This document shows, one piece after another, positions 34,901 to 46,330 of a stretch of 64,000 bases of DNA (the stretch's first letter is position 1; each line of letters opens with the position of its first letter). Under the pieces are notes generated by a model. That model had not been told where the DNA came from and ran no database searches. It saw only the letters and a program-made list of their open reading frames with translations. The stretch covers positions 5,207,680 through 5,271,679 of the forward strand of contig OX246744.1 in assembly GCA_945910005.1 (NCBI GenBank), written 5' to 3'. Source of the DNA: Isoperla grammatica. Lineage: Eukaryota; Arthropoda; Insecta; Plecoptera; Perlodidae. The translations under genes were made by a program, and so were the position numbers.

Positions 34901-35031
34901 AAAGAAAATAAATAAAATAGTTAGGTAGATAAATATTGTAGAGACGTACCACCTTCTCTTTGGCCCCGGATGCGAAGCGATACCGCGACAGGATCGCCAG
35001 ACTCGTCATGTCGTATCCATGAACCTGGACA
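34901..35031 (-). pseudogene. Inverted, internally deleted copy of ELP2 exon 7 and start of intron 7
   Basis: The minus strand reads VHGYDM(T)[13 protein letters not shown], almost identical to ELP2 exon 7 (18529-18646), and keeps the TGTCCAG acceptor context. Then the last ~42 bp of the exon are missing and the copy resumes at GTACGTCTCTACAATATTTA of intron 7. The homologous block continues through the satellite at 34240. Base changes such as GAGGAG to AAAGAG show some divergence. It is a partial segmental duplication lying 7.5 kb downstream of ELP2 in inverse orientation, not a processed copy, because intron sequence is included. Confidence 0.9.
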
Positions 35032-35039
35032 CGTGTAGT

Positions 35040-36630
35040 ACAAGGGTGGGCAAACCAAGCCCCTGCACCACCCACTGCAGTCATGCGTAGCTTTGTCTTG
35101 AAGGCGTTGCTCTAAGCCTCGACTACCTGATGTGCCTCCTAGTGCTCTCACATGAACTGTGTTGTTTGTTGTGTTGCCTAGTGTTAACTATATAGTAGTT
35201 GGTGGTGGTTATGCCAGTGGTACAATACAGATACACATACAAGAGCTGCCGTCAGTGGAGTACACCATGATACACGAGTAAGACAGCATGGAAACGGGCA
35301 GTGCTTGAAACGAAGGCTGCCTAATACATTCTTGGGCTGCCAGTTTCATCTTTCGGTCAACTTAACGGTCTCATTTATGTTTTTTGATAAAACACGAATG
35401 AATTTCGTGTTTTGATGATACAATTTCAAATTACTTTACTTGGTTTAATTGTTGCATATTTATCTTCCAACCAGTTAAACTGTTTACAAAGCTAAATTCA
35501 TATAACCATGTAGACTACCAGTTGTCTACAAAATGCTAAATGTAAAATAATCAGCCTTATGCTAAATTTGAAGTAAATTAAATTAATGTTAAGAAGACGT
35601 ATCTCTAATCATAGCTAACAATCGTTGCCACAGTCCTCAAGTTCTTAATAGGTAGCTATATTTTGTAGTTTTATTGTTAAATAGTAAATAATTAGGATCA
35701 ACATTAAATGAACAAATGCGTAAATGTACGTTGGCTGCCTGTTTCCATACTGTTATACCTTGTGTTACACATTTATTGGATGGATTACAAAAGTTCACAA
35801 AAGTTCACTTTACTTAGTTACGTATAGTAGTAGACCACAATACGTTATGTAACTAAATAAGCTTGCGTTACCTTGGCCTATTGGCTATTGCTGCTAAATT
35901 AAGCATATAGGTAGTACATGTATATTTGGTATTAAACATTAATTTCAATTTTAAATTAAATTTTTTACAATATGCACATATTTAAATCAATGAAACTTTG
36001 AATCTATTTTTATTAGTATAAATGTACTAGTATCTATCTACAGTACACATGATTCATTCAAGTGTAGCTACTGATTGATAATTGATGTAGGCAGCTGCAT
36101 TCAACAGTACAGGTGTCTAGTACAGTAGGCTACTGTTCTATCACCCATCATTGGAATTTAGAGAATTTTTCAGTTTTCAGCACATTCATAATTATTTATT
36201 GGTTGTGTTTGTACTCCATCCATGAACTTGTTACTAGGGCATGCTCACAAGACACAACACAAATACACGCGGAAGTATCTACGTGAACAGCATCATTCGT
36301 GCATAAGTGTTTTTTTTCTTATACCTAGATGGCTTTTTAAGCCATTTCTTTTTTGTTTTGTAACTATCCAATATAAAATGACAACCATTTTTAACATTTT
36401 TGTGCAAACAAGCAGAGACCCGTGAAAATACCTCCATTTCAACGCGAGTTTCGGTTTTATCGAGTCAAAGTTATGTTTCGGCGGTTGTATTCATTTTTAT
36501 AGCGTATTTCAGTTCTAGATGCACAGAGCTTGTTTCATTAAAATAAGTTGAATATATTCTCTTTTGTCAAAAGTTAGACACTGTTGCCTATAATAACAAT
36601 TGCCAGTTGAAATTCGGTGACTTATAGTCG
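35040..36630. other. Intergenic, nothing recognised
   Basis: AT-rich with no splice-consistent frames or clear repeats beyond scattered TAGGCCTA words. Confidence 0.5.
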
Positions 36631-36631
36631 A

Positions 36632-36775
36632 TTTACAGCTACGCGTTGCGAGCGAAGCGAAGCCGCGAGCTCCAATCAGTGGCCGAGTTTGCGTGAAACT
36701 ATTAACTTCTTTGCATGAAACTCGGCCGCTGATTGGAGCTCGCGCCCTCGCTTCGCTCGCAACGCGTAGCTGTAA
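36632..36775. repeat. Near-perfect 144-bp hairpin
   Basis: Arms TTTACAGCTACGCGTTGCGA... and ...TCGCAACGCGTAGCTGTAAA of about 65 bp pair with few mismatches around a 14-bp loop (CTATTAACTTCTTT). It contains GCGAGCGAAGCGA, also seen at the ends of the ~770-bp repeats. Probably a foldback MITE. Confidence 0.88.
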
Positions 36776-37956
36776 ACGTACCATTAGTGCAACAACCAAC
36801 ATAAAAAATAATTACAATATCTTAAAAACAACTAGTTTGCTTTTTTGTGCTTTTCCTCAATAAGAACGTAATACTTATGTGAATTTCTGTGATATTAACA
36901 AATGTGCTAATTAGTAATTACCTTCTTTAATGGCGATTCAATTTGGTTATTTTTATGTACATACACGGTAAAATCAATTATTTTATTCTCATTTTGTGAC
37001 ATAAACTCATACATTTTATGGATATCGGTGCACGTATGTATTCTATAATCCTTTAAACCTGGTGCCTGATGTACTGTTTTACTCTAAATTTAATCGCTCT
37101 CGCTCGTTAGTTCGATCGCTCTGTCAAGCCTTAATCCCGCCTTCAATAAAGACTATTATCTATCTATCTCTCTCTCTCTCTTGAGGGACCACTTCGTCCT
37201 TTGTCTTGCTCTGTCGGTCGCCGTGTGCTGGCACGCTGCAGAATCATGCGTTGCTGTGTACTTTATTTTTGTCGTCATCTTATTAGTATCAAATAATGAC
37301 TAACTTAATAAAGAAACGTGCAATCCGGTTTTTAAATTCAATTACGCGCCATTTCTTGTGCATATTTCTGTGTCACGGCAATCCGCACACAACCGTGATT
37401 TTGCACGCATCCCGAGAATTGTAACACAATTGGGTTTCAAGCCTAAACGAAACCCTTGATGCTGTTCACGTAAATAGTTCACACTCGCAACTCTAGTAGT
37501 TGTGGCTCTGCAATCACGGCCAAATGCAAGCGTTGAAGTGGAGTTGCACTAATGTGCAATTTCGTGCGTTTTGCACATGGCCGTGGTTTCTGTGGCAGCT
37601 CTTATGTCTGTGTATCTAGTACCATTGGTATACTTAGAATTAACAATGGACCTGTTCATTTTGGCTGCACCAATTACCCCTGAAATGTTTTACATTCAGC
37701 TAAAGAGGAATCCGGTTTAGGAGCGTTTAGGTTTAGGAGCGTAGACGCAGATGCATACAGGTATTTGTGGTGTTTATGAAAAAAGAAAAAAAAATATTTT
37801 TGAGTAGGCTACCAGTAAGTTTTTTTTCTATCTTTTCATTTTAAATGTCTAAACAAGATAAAAATGTCCCACTCATTGCCAAATCAGTGTACTATTTGGT
37901 TTTTCTAACTTTAATGTTACAAAATTCTTTTAAAATACGGTAATAATAATAATAAC

Positions 37957-38033
<77 letters not shown>

Positions 38034-40170
38034 AAAATAATAAAGTTCTCCATCCTGATGGTGGTTTTTGTGGTTTCCACCATACAAAGAGCGAATGCTG
38101 GGATGAGTACAAATCGGCCACGACCGTACATAGCATCCACAGTTTGTTTTGGAAAAATAATATGGACAATGATATTTAATTGGTTCTAAGTAGACTTAAA
38201 TACTTACTTCAATACTGTATGTAGGTGCAAGGTAAACACATGGAAATACTTGACCTTTATGTCTGTACAACATGTTTGCGCCGGTTTTGACTGAGTTTTA
38301 TTGCAACAATAAAATAATAATAATAATCATTTCTAAAAATCATATTGATCATATGGTCATACATACCTAATAAATGACTTGAATTCGCCTAACAAATTGC
38401 TTGCTAGTAAATTACCTTACATTTCTCTAGTCATTGCTCATGGGGCACTTTGCCAGAGTAAAATTATTGGCTCTATCTAGACATAGCCCAGTGCAATTCA
38501 TTTATAGTAAATTAAATTATTAACTTTGTTCAGTCAGCAAATGCATACATGAGCATGATCTCAATTATGTAGGCAAAAAGCAACAAACTTTGAATAATTT
38601 GCACCTCCAATTCACCACTTGGGGCAAACCAAAAATAAATATTGCCAAATTGGCGTTCTTATTCACCACAAATACCCGACTGCAGTTACGTATAATGAGA
38701 AAAGGTAGTTCCGTTTACAAAGTTAATCCTGTAAACGTTCTGTCAAACTTGTGTACAGTACTGACATAGGTACATAATTCAATAGGGAATGCTCATTTAT
38801 TTTCAAAAATGTCTCTAGTATAAAAAGTAGATAAACATTCATCAATTCACCAGATACAAAGAACTTTCATTCTAATTTTCAAAAGTAGTTAATAAATAAT
38901 AAGTCATATTAAATTAGTACTGAATTGATAAAGATACAACATTTTATGTTATGGATAGATATTAAACAAATATACAATATTCAATACATAAAGTAAATTT
39001 AGATACAATATGAGATGAGATCATTAATTGTTACATTATTTTATTTTCTGTAAAATATTCATACCAATCTTGTCGGAAGATGTGATTTCCAATTAATTAT
39101 CCTCTGAAATTAGCCATCAGCAGCAAAATGTAGAAATATATTTATATTGATCTTGGTGTGATTGGTCAAAACCATTGACGCCACACCCTGTTTTTTGCCG
39201 CTTTAGTGGCGTGCAACAATCTAAATAACTGTTCTATAATAATTTCAAATAAAAATACATTTTTGCTCTCAGAATGCACTCTTTAATTTAGTGGAATAAA
39301 AAAGTGAAATGATTGAGCATTCCCTGTTTTAAAAATCGGTGATAGTTTCTTGGTAGTCATGAAAAGTGGCGCTTAATTCTTTGGGTAGCAGGCACTTTTC
39401 CACGCGGACTAGGACTCACGGTTTGCACAGCCTGTAAAGGTTTGTGACAGCGAGCTAGGAGTTTTAACCCAAGATTAGATTACAGAAAAAAAAAACGACT
39501 AGGTCATTACTCCTTACTGAGTTTACTAAGATCCTCTATTTAAATATGATGTATAAAATGAATTGGTGTTGCCAAAATGAATAGATCTATTGTTGTACCC
39601 TACAATTTTGAGCATAAATACATTTGGAAGCACATAATAGTTTGCCGCGACAAGTTAAAACGCTTTTTACCCAAATATGCAACTCTCGAATATTCGCTTC
39701 TTTTTGACATTGGTGCGAGAGCGAGATAGTCTTCGGAACAGATAAGAAGTCAGGGAAATGTTTTTTGATCCTGAGTTTTGCTTATTGATTAGGACTACGA
39801 ACTGAAAGGAACCTTGTAGGGTGTAAACGTCATCCACAATTGGCATGCCGGCATGCTTTTATTGTCGTCATTAGCGGGAAGGATAAAATAAAAAACTATA
39901 TTCAGATTCAATTTATTCAAATTTCTTTTTCAATTGAACTAGTGGCGCGGTGTAAACAAAGGGTATTGGGACCGTGTTAATTCTCTATAATTAGAAAGTG
40001 GAGTCCTTCTATTTTGATAAGTAATGTTCAGTCGTCGTCGTGACGCAACAAAACTTGCTTTAAGTATCGTTGTTTAAACTCGTCGGGGCAAAATAGAATT
40101 TTAATTATTGTATTAAGTCTACTTCTAAAACTTGAGTAACGAAATCTTGAATTCTTCACCAGTTTAGAAT
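36776..40170. other. Intergenic, mainly AT-rich
   Basis: Apart from the (TAA)n tract, a short CTATCTAT/CTCT tract at 37163-37180 and poly-A/T runs, nothing coding was identified. Confidence 0.5.
37940..38033. repeat. (TAA)n microsatellite
   Basis: About 90 bp of ATA/TAA triplets with a few interruptions; poly-Ile/poly-Tyr ORFs across it are artefacts. Confidence 0.95.
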
Positions 40171-40179
40171 GCAAAAGTT

Positions 40180-40480
40180 GTGTCGTTTCGGTTTGGAACA
40201 GGAAAATTGCGTTCAAACTAGATCGTATAGTTGACGTCTGCCATTACTCGCGAGCACCAAATTTGTGATTTTCGAGAGTTGCGTATTCTTGCATTCAATT
40301 CACTGTCAAATCACTTTGCTAAATTAGGAAAATTGCGAACAGGAAAGTTGGGTTCAAACTAGATCGTATAGTCGTATAGTTGACGTCTGCCATTACTCGC
40401 GAGCACCAAATTTGTGATTTTCGAGAGTTGCCTATTCTATTCTTGCATTCAATTCACAATTCACTGTCAATTCACTTTGC
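40180..40480 (+). repeat. Local tandem duplication (~140 bp, two copies)
   Basis: GCGTTCAAACTAGATCGTATAG, GTTGACGTCTGCCATTACTC and GAGCACCAAATTTGTGATTTTCGAGAGTTGC occur at about 40208-40287 and again at about 40350-40430. Confidence 0.85.
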
Positions 40481-40599
40481 TAAATTTGGTCGAAACTTCT
40501 TGATGAATTCACTCTATGTATGTGTTTAAAGTTGTGCTCTTTCCTGCCAACACTATTCATTATTATTGTATATAATATGAATAGAAACATTTAATAAAT

Positions 40600-40742
40600 A
40601 AAGAAATACTAAGTCCATAAACTAGTTCACATCCATTAATTAGGTCACAATATGACCTTCAAAAAATATACTAAGTCCATAAATTAGGTCGCAACCTCTA
40701 TATGACCTTCAAAAAATATACTAAGTCCATAAATTAGGTCGC
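40600..40742 (+). repeat. Short tandem repeat, ~50-65 bp unit, three copies
   Basis: ACTAAGTCCATAAATTAGGTCGC and ATATGACCTTCAAAAAATAT recur three times. Confidence 0.8.
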
Positions 40743-41029
40743 GATGAATTCGTTGTCTGATCTGTGCTTCCAAATATTCATGCTCATTGTTGTATGCGTA
40801 CGTAGTGTGGTGCTGGTATCTTTGCATGCGACATATCCTCTCGCTCAGACAGGACTGATGATGGAATTGTTGGAAAATGTTTCGATTTCCGTCGTCAGTC
40901 CTGTCTTTGCGTTGGGGTGAACACTCTGTGAAGCTGAAAAGTTTCGACGCTAAACTTGGTAGCTTTGAAAATGCAAAAACACTTAGGGTATATAAAAGCG
41001 CTTTTTTGGCGAATTTTTCCTGTTTTTTG

Positions 41030-41170
41030 CTTAATTTTTTGTATTTTTCCTAGATATTTCTTAAATTTTATGAAAATTTTTAAAATTTTCATAAAATTTA
41101 TAGAAATATTTATAAATTTTATGAAAATTATTATAATTTTCATAAAATTTATAGAAATATTTAATATTTC
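41030..41170. repeat. AT-rich self-complementary tract
   Basis: Alternating ATAAATTTTATGAAAATT and AATTTTCATAAAATTTAT blocks form several overlapping hairpins. Chance ORFs occur on both strands. Confidence 0.75.
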
Positions 41171-41199
41171 TATTGTAATGTTATTGGAAATAAATAAGG

Positions 41200-41345
41200 A
41201 TGGAAAAAAAGACTATCAGTTTAATTACCCACGAAGGGTTAAAACCTGTTATTGTTGGTGGATTGGTCCTATTGGGAAAGGAAGTACTCCAGGATTTGGC
41301 CTTGGAAAAAAAGACTATCAGTTTAATTACCCACGAAGGGTTAAG
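41200..41345 (+). repeat. Direct repeat pair, ~38 bp, spaced ~107 bp
   Basis: AAAAAGACTATCAGTTTAAT followed by TACCCACGAAGGGTTAA occurs at about 41206-41241 and 41307-41344. The element contains a small palindrome (ACCC..GGGT). Confidence 0.8.
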
Positions 41346-41777
41346 CATGGGAAAGAAAAGGATTAAATAACAAGTAAACACAACAGCATGAGTTCAACAA
41401 CATGTATTGAGCAAGCAAGGTTGCACACAAATGACACATACAAAAGTAGGCTATGTCCAATGGCCTTGAAAAAACAAATGGTTAGGGTTTAGCGTGTAGC
41501 GTGTAGAATGCTTACAAGCTCATTGCTTCAGAGGTGTGCATGGCATGTAGTCGAGAGACGAGACGAAGATATTGGAAGTGTGGCCAGCAGATCGTTGTCG
41601 AGAGGAGAGATGAAGACGTTGGAAGTGTGGCCAGCAGATTGTCGTCGAGATGGTCGAAAGAAGCGATGGATGGCAGAAGTGAAGTAGTGCCATGTTGACT
41701 GACACAGACATGTCCATAAACCTGAAAAAGAGAATTTTGTTAGACAGACGTATTGCATGTTGGCAGTGCTTTTGTAG

Positions 41778-41920
41778 CCCCGATATTACGACGGCCCGCT
41801 AAATATTCCGTCCGCGACTACGTTTTCTCCATTGCAATCGCCCATTAGAAGAGTGGTTTGCCACGGAGAAAACTGCTTACGTCACGTACGAAATATTTAG
41901 CTGGCCGTCATAATACCGGG
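41778..41920. mobile_element. Foldback MITE (CCCGATATTACGACGGCC ends)
   Basis: CCCGATATTACGACGGCC pairs with GGCCGTCATAATACCGGG; the inner arms (CTAAATATT, GTTTTCTCC) are also complementary. Related half-ends occur near 755-785 and 62267-62280. Confidence 0.75.
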
Positions 41921-41984
41921 TCTTAGCCAACCAAATGGAGCAAAAGTTACAGGTTATGCAGCATGGTGTTTTATGGATGACATA

Positions 41985-42012
41985 AGCACGACTGGGATTC
42001 GAACCCAGATAC
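41985..42012 (-). repeat. tRNA-derived SINE remnant (B-box)
   Basis: The minus strand reads CTGGGTTCGAATCCCAG, a perfect T-arm/B-box. No full cloverleaf was found around it. Confidence 0.45.
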
Positions 42013-42414
42013 ACCATAATTAGAGTTACTTACAAATAGCGTTGTGTATAGAAATGCTACAAAATGCCATTTTTCAAAGGAAACTAAGGTTTTTCATTTA
42101 TTTTTTTCGTATGTAACATGTAGTATTTATACTTAGATTTTGATTAAATGCAAATTAGTTGATTTTAGTTTTAATTTAATGGTTGGTATGACAATTTGAG
42201 AATAAATTCTGAAACAATTTAATTCTCAAGATTTTATTGTTGGCAACACAGATCCTACAAAATGCTATGAAATGGCAATAAAAAAATGCTATTCGTATTC
42301 GTATTTCTAATCATGATGGATGCTAGAACACAAGGTTTTGATCTTAGTTGTTAAAACAACAACTGTGCTTGAGCATGAACTGAAGGATTGGCTCTGGGAT
42401 AACTTAAAAATTAA

Positions 42415-42724
42415 AATTGTATATAATGTGAGGAAAGGATCCAACAGCTTACCTTCGTGTAAGAAGACGGATTTGCGAGTTTGAAGTACACATAAAACAC
42501 ATAATAGAAATATAAATATAACGAGACGTTTCGACTGAGGTCTTGTTCACTCGAGAGAAGAAGAAGAAGAACAGTCATCTTCTCTCGAGTGAACAAGACC
42601 TTGGTCGAAACGTCTCGTTATATTTATATTTGTATTATGTTTTTTATGTCTACTTCAAACTCACAAATCTGTCTTCTTACCCGAAGGTAAGCTGTTGGAT
42701 CCTTTCCTCACATTATATACAATT
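42415..42724. mobile_element. Foldback element with 150-bp arms and hammerhead-like cores
   Basis: Near-perfect palindrome from AATTGTATATAATGTGAGG to its complement, loop around GAAGAAGAAGAAG. Each arm contains CAGCTTACC/GGTAAGCTG near the outside and GTGAACAAGACC..GGTCGAAACGTC near the centre (minus 42525-42550, plus 42589-42614). Confidence 0.9.
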
Positions 42725-42944
42725 CCAGCCGATTGGCACCTACTTTTATATCCTAAAAATTAAAATTATATAAATTATTATATAGACGTGTATTTATTGT
42801 CTATCCATTCAGTTACAAGAACAGATTTCTGCATGGGATATAATATATACAATTCATTATGTGCTTCGTTGTTACAATGGCTCCAAAGTCACCATTTACG
42901 TGTACCAGTATAGATAGATCGAAGTCGACTTCCTAAGTTACCCT

Positions 42945-42990
42945 ATCCCAAACCGGTAATCGAACCCTGGACCTTCTACGATCGAGGCAG
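42945..42990 (-). repeat. tRNA-derived SINE remnant (B-box)
   Basis: The minus strand reads GTAGAAGGTCCAGGGTTCGA followed by TTACCGG; the same GTAGAAGGT..AGGGTTCGATT context recurs at 44930-44975. Confidence 0.45.
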
Positions 42991-43362
42991 GAATGAACAC
43001 TTTAGACCCGCAAGCAACACAATTCTAATTTCCGTATTTACCCGAATAAAAGACGACCTCGAATTTAAGACGACCCCGTATTTTCAAGAATTTTAGACTA
43101 GAAAAAATCATATTCATGATCTTAATACGCGAATTTAAGACGACCCCCGATATTTTAACTATACAAAATGGAAATAATTATAGTCTTAGATTCTGGTAAA
43201 TATGGTAATTACATTTAAAATGATAATTAAATGAGTAAAAATTATTTGTCTGAAAATTTTGTATTGGAAATCGAATGTAATAGTGGATTATTGGTGAAAC
43301 CCATTAGTAATTGTTGTGGATGTCAAAAGATATCGAAATTTCGCAATGTCACACGTGATCGC

Positions 43363-43828
43363 TAGAGCCCTACAGAAATGGTTTTATTTTTTGCCAAATT
43401 TTGTTTTTCAAAATGTAAATTTCGCCTATTGGCGGCCTTAATTTTGTAAGGCGCATAATAAGCTCAAAAAACGTTATAATTATAATGAAATTTAGGAATA
43501 TCACTCAAATATAGAAGAGGCATTCATGTCTACAAACAGTACTTCCTATCTATTTTCTTTATATTTTAAATTCTTCCATGCCTTTTTTTTTTTTACACAA
43601 AACACTTATTTTTTGCCAATATTCAACACATTTTCGTTATTTCGGTCTTATTTCACGAATACAAAGATATTTCATGGATTTCGTGGCTAGAGCTCCAAAT
43701 CGTGTTATTTCGCGATCCAAAATTTGCATAATTAGTGTGCTGTCACGACGTCCCATCCACAATGATCGCTTTTAGGGGTATAACTACAGTTTCATTTTAT
43801 TTCGTAACGCGAATTTTACTTGGCTCTA
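43363..43828. mobile_element. Non-autonomous hAT-like element (TAGAGCC ends)
   Basis: Ends TAGAGCCC and GGCTCTA with perfect 8-bp duplications GTGATCGC (43355-43362, 43829-43836). The TAGAG end resembles the element at 11310-11854, and both are rich in TTCGC/GCGAAAT, suggesting one family. Confidence 0.88.
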
Positions 43829-44185
43829 GTGATCGCACAGCATATGCATTAAAATGCGAGTTCTAGATTTTGTGTTCTTTTCTTGTTTAATAAAAGACAA
43901 TTTTAATGTACATGTGGCCAAAATGAAAAGTTACAAGACGTTAATGCACTGGCTCAATATTTTTGGGTAAGAGATTTTATTGGGCTGGTAATTAATATCT
44001 ACGATCGATTCTTATTTCATTTGACATCCACAGAAATACTAATTACCCTACCATCAATTTTTTAACAACAAAACCTTACATATGCGTTCAAGACCTCCTT
44101 ATATCTGGTATTTACATTCTGATCCTACGTTTTAGTCTTACTATGAATCGTTTAGTTTGTATGAAACTAGCATTATAGCTCTCAC

Positions 44186-44458
44186 AGCAAGAAGATAGTA
44201 TCAGGACCGCCCACATTTAGTTTCCAACTTAACAAGCGCGAATCACCGACGTTTTTCCCGATTATCTAGTAAAATTTGGTTGCGGTAAGTTTTTTTTGAC
44301 AGTAACGTACAAGAAAACCTGCAAGCAGGTTTCTGTCAAAAAACTTAACGCAACCAAATTGTACTAGATAATCGGGAAAAACGTTAGTGACTCGCACTTG
44401 TTCCCAACTAATTTTGGGTGATCCTGGCTCTCCTGACACTATCTTACTTGTTGTAGGC
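44186..44458. mobile_element. Large hairpin element
   Basis: AGCAAGAAGATAGTATCAGGA pairs with TCCTGACACTATCTTACTTG, and the inner arms (CCCGATTATCTAGTA / TACTAGATAATCGGG) pair strongly. The loop lies near 44305-44325. Non-coding. Confidence 0.82.
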
Positions 44459-44480
44459 TTTCGTGGCCCCAGTCAATATT

Positions 44481-44650
44481 AATAATTCTTGGCTGCCGGG
44501 TGTCGCCGCGTCTGTGGTTTATTAAAAACTAACGTTTCAGACTATTTGCATAGTCCATCTTCAGAGTATTGAAGATGGACTACGCAATTAGTCTGAAACG
44601 TCAGTTTTTAATAAACGATGGATGCGGACACTCGACAGCCAAGAATTATT
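44481..44650. mobile_element. Hairpin element with canonical hammerhead-like core
   Basis: AATAATTCTTGGCTGCCGG pairs with the complementary right end. The minus strand carries CTGAAGATGGACTATGCAAA then TAGTCTGAAACGTT (44531-44564); the plus strand carries the mirrored TTGAAGA version (44568-44602). Confidence 0.8.
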
Positions 44651-44929
44651 ACTTACTTCTTGGTATGAGAGACCTATACAAGCAGTCACTACAGCTATTG
44701 TAAAAAATCTCTCCTTGAATCGATATAATTTCTTAATGTTACCCATTTTTATCGACTTGAAATTTTAATCTGTCTATATGAAAGAAAGGGTTTATGGTTG
44801 TAAGCTTCGCCAAGTGGAAAATAACGACTTTATTTTAAAATTATTTTTATTTATTATTATGATACTGGTGTACACAGAATTGGTGACTTTGGAGCAGTCA
44901 TAACTATGAAGCACATAATAAATGGGTTA

Positions 44930-44975
44930 CGTGGTTTACCGGGAATCGAACCCTGAACCTTCTACATTGGAAGCG
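44930..44975 (-). repeat. tRNA-derived SINE remnant (B-box)
   Basis: The minus strand contains CAGGGTTCGATTCCCGGTAA, a good B-box, with the same leader as the copy at 42945-42990. Confidence 0.45.
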
Positions 44976-45667
44976 GGAATAAACCCACTTGTTGACAAAC
45001 AAGCCATAGGCCTACACATATATTTTATATTTATAGAGGTCCGTGAAAATGTTCTTATTTCGCAATAAATTCGTTTTTGTATCAACATTCGGGGTTATTC
45101 AGTAAAAGCTGTATTTGAACAGTTTTTCAATGAGGACTGAAGGTGGCTCGAGACACTCGGAAATATATATTATCACGTATCTACACTGGCCAAATTAATA
45201 AAAATACGGCCTTTGTAGTAAAATGTGTCTGATTTTTGTTATATTTTATCATTGAAAACACAAATACATAATATGAATTTCAGTGTTTTTCACAGATTTA
45301 TACAAATTTCGCTACAGTACAACCTTGTTATTACACCGCTCAATAAAAACGCTCGATAAATAATAAACAGTCCCAGCGAATCCCTCGTAAGGCTCAATGT
45401 TATATATCTCTAGATAATATGTCCGCTGATGGAACCTCGAGTGTGATTGTAAGTGTCCATACTGCCTACAGGTAAAATGATTCATACTATAATGTCGTTT
45501 CAGATGAACTTCGGTTTAACCCAACGTATTCCAGTTAACATCTTTCCAGCATGGATTTTAAATATTCAATTTACATAAAAATGTGTAACTTTGTTATGTT
45601 TTGTGATTTTTGTAAGTCATGTTCTTTTTTTCAATATTTTGGAAATTAATGTTAAATTTTGGAATGC

Positions 45668-45745
45668 TCATTTTTTTTTTTTTATATATATCTGCTCCCT
45701 GTGTCCAACAATGAGGTCGGGTAGGGGATAGGAAATGCTTATGCT
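45668..45745 (-). mobile_element. LINE 3'-end fragment
   Basis: Poly-T followed by ATATCTGCTCCCTGTGTCCAACAATGAGGTCGGGTA matches the segment at 12186-12250. Confidence 0.55.
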
Positions 45746-46138
45746 AAGAAATTTTCAGTGTGACATGTGTTTGATACAAATTAAATCCCATTTTTACCCC
45801 TTTCGGATACATTTTGTTTTTCAATTTTATGTCAAATGAAAAAGTTATTAGAAATTCAAATTTCCAGGACATTACTATTTATTCAATTACTTTACTATTC
45901 TATTTTATATTCTCAATCAAATTTCCGACGGGCATCGTATCGGGAAAACATCGTGGTGTCTACGAGACCGTCGTACTATCGGTAGAAAGGAGAAATGTGG
46001 TTATCGTTGGTAGCCACTATGCATTAGTGTATATAATTTCAGATAGATGGCAGCATAGGTGACCACTGTGCCGGAAAGTGTTAAATGGAATCGTGTACTT
46101 CTCCTCTCCTCCCCCCTCCTCCCCCTGGTATACTGAAG

Positions 46139-46330
46139 TGTGCGAATAACGATCACGGATAGCTTTCCTCCACCTTCGTCGGGTGATCAAGGCCACGTCA
46201 GGCCGAAACTGTCTCGACATTTTGTTTATATCTTTTTTGTGTTTCTATCGACTCCGAAGGCCGCAACTATTACAAGGTAAGCTGTTGGTTCCTTCCTATC
46301 CTTCCCCCCAAGCTCAAACCTAGCCGTTAG
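46139..46330 (+). mobile_element. Half foldback element related to the one in ELP2 intron 7
   Basis: Carries GGGTGATCAAGGCC..GGCCGAAACTGTC (46183-46213), then TCGACTCCGAAGGCCGCAAC, CAAGGTAAGCTG and CTAGCCGTTAGGCAAAC. This matches one arm and the outer flank of 19113-19345, reversed. Confidence 0.75.

Noticed and set aside
34854..35084. A second ELP2-like gene on the minus strand
   Set aside because: Only part of exon 7 is present, its end is deleted and intron sequence follows directly; no other ELP2 exons are nearby.
37892..38179. Poly-Tyr / poly-Ile ORFs
   Set aside because: Produced by the (TAA)n microsatellite; no coding signal outside it.
40956..41366. 136-aa ORF rich in Phe/Ile/Lys
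   Set aside because: Runs through self-complementary AT-rich repeats and a direct repeat; composition is that of low-complexity DNA.
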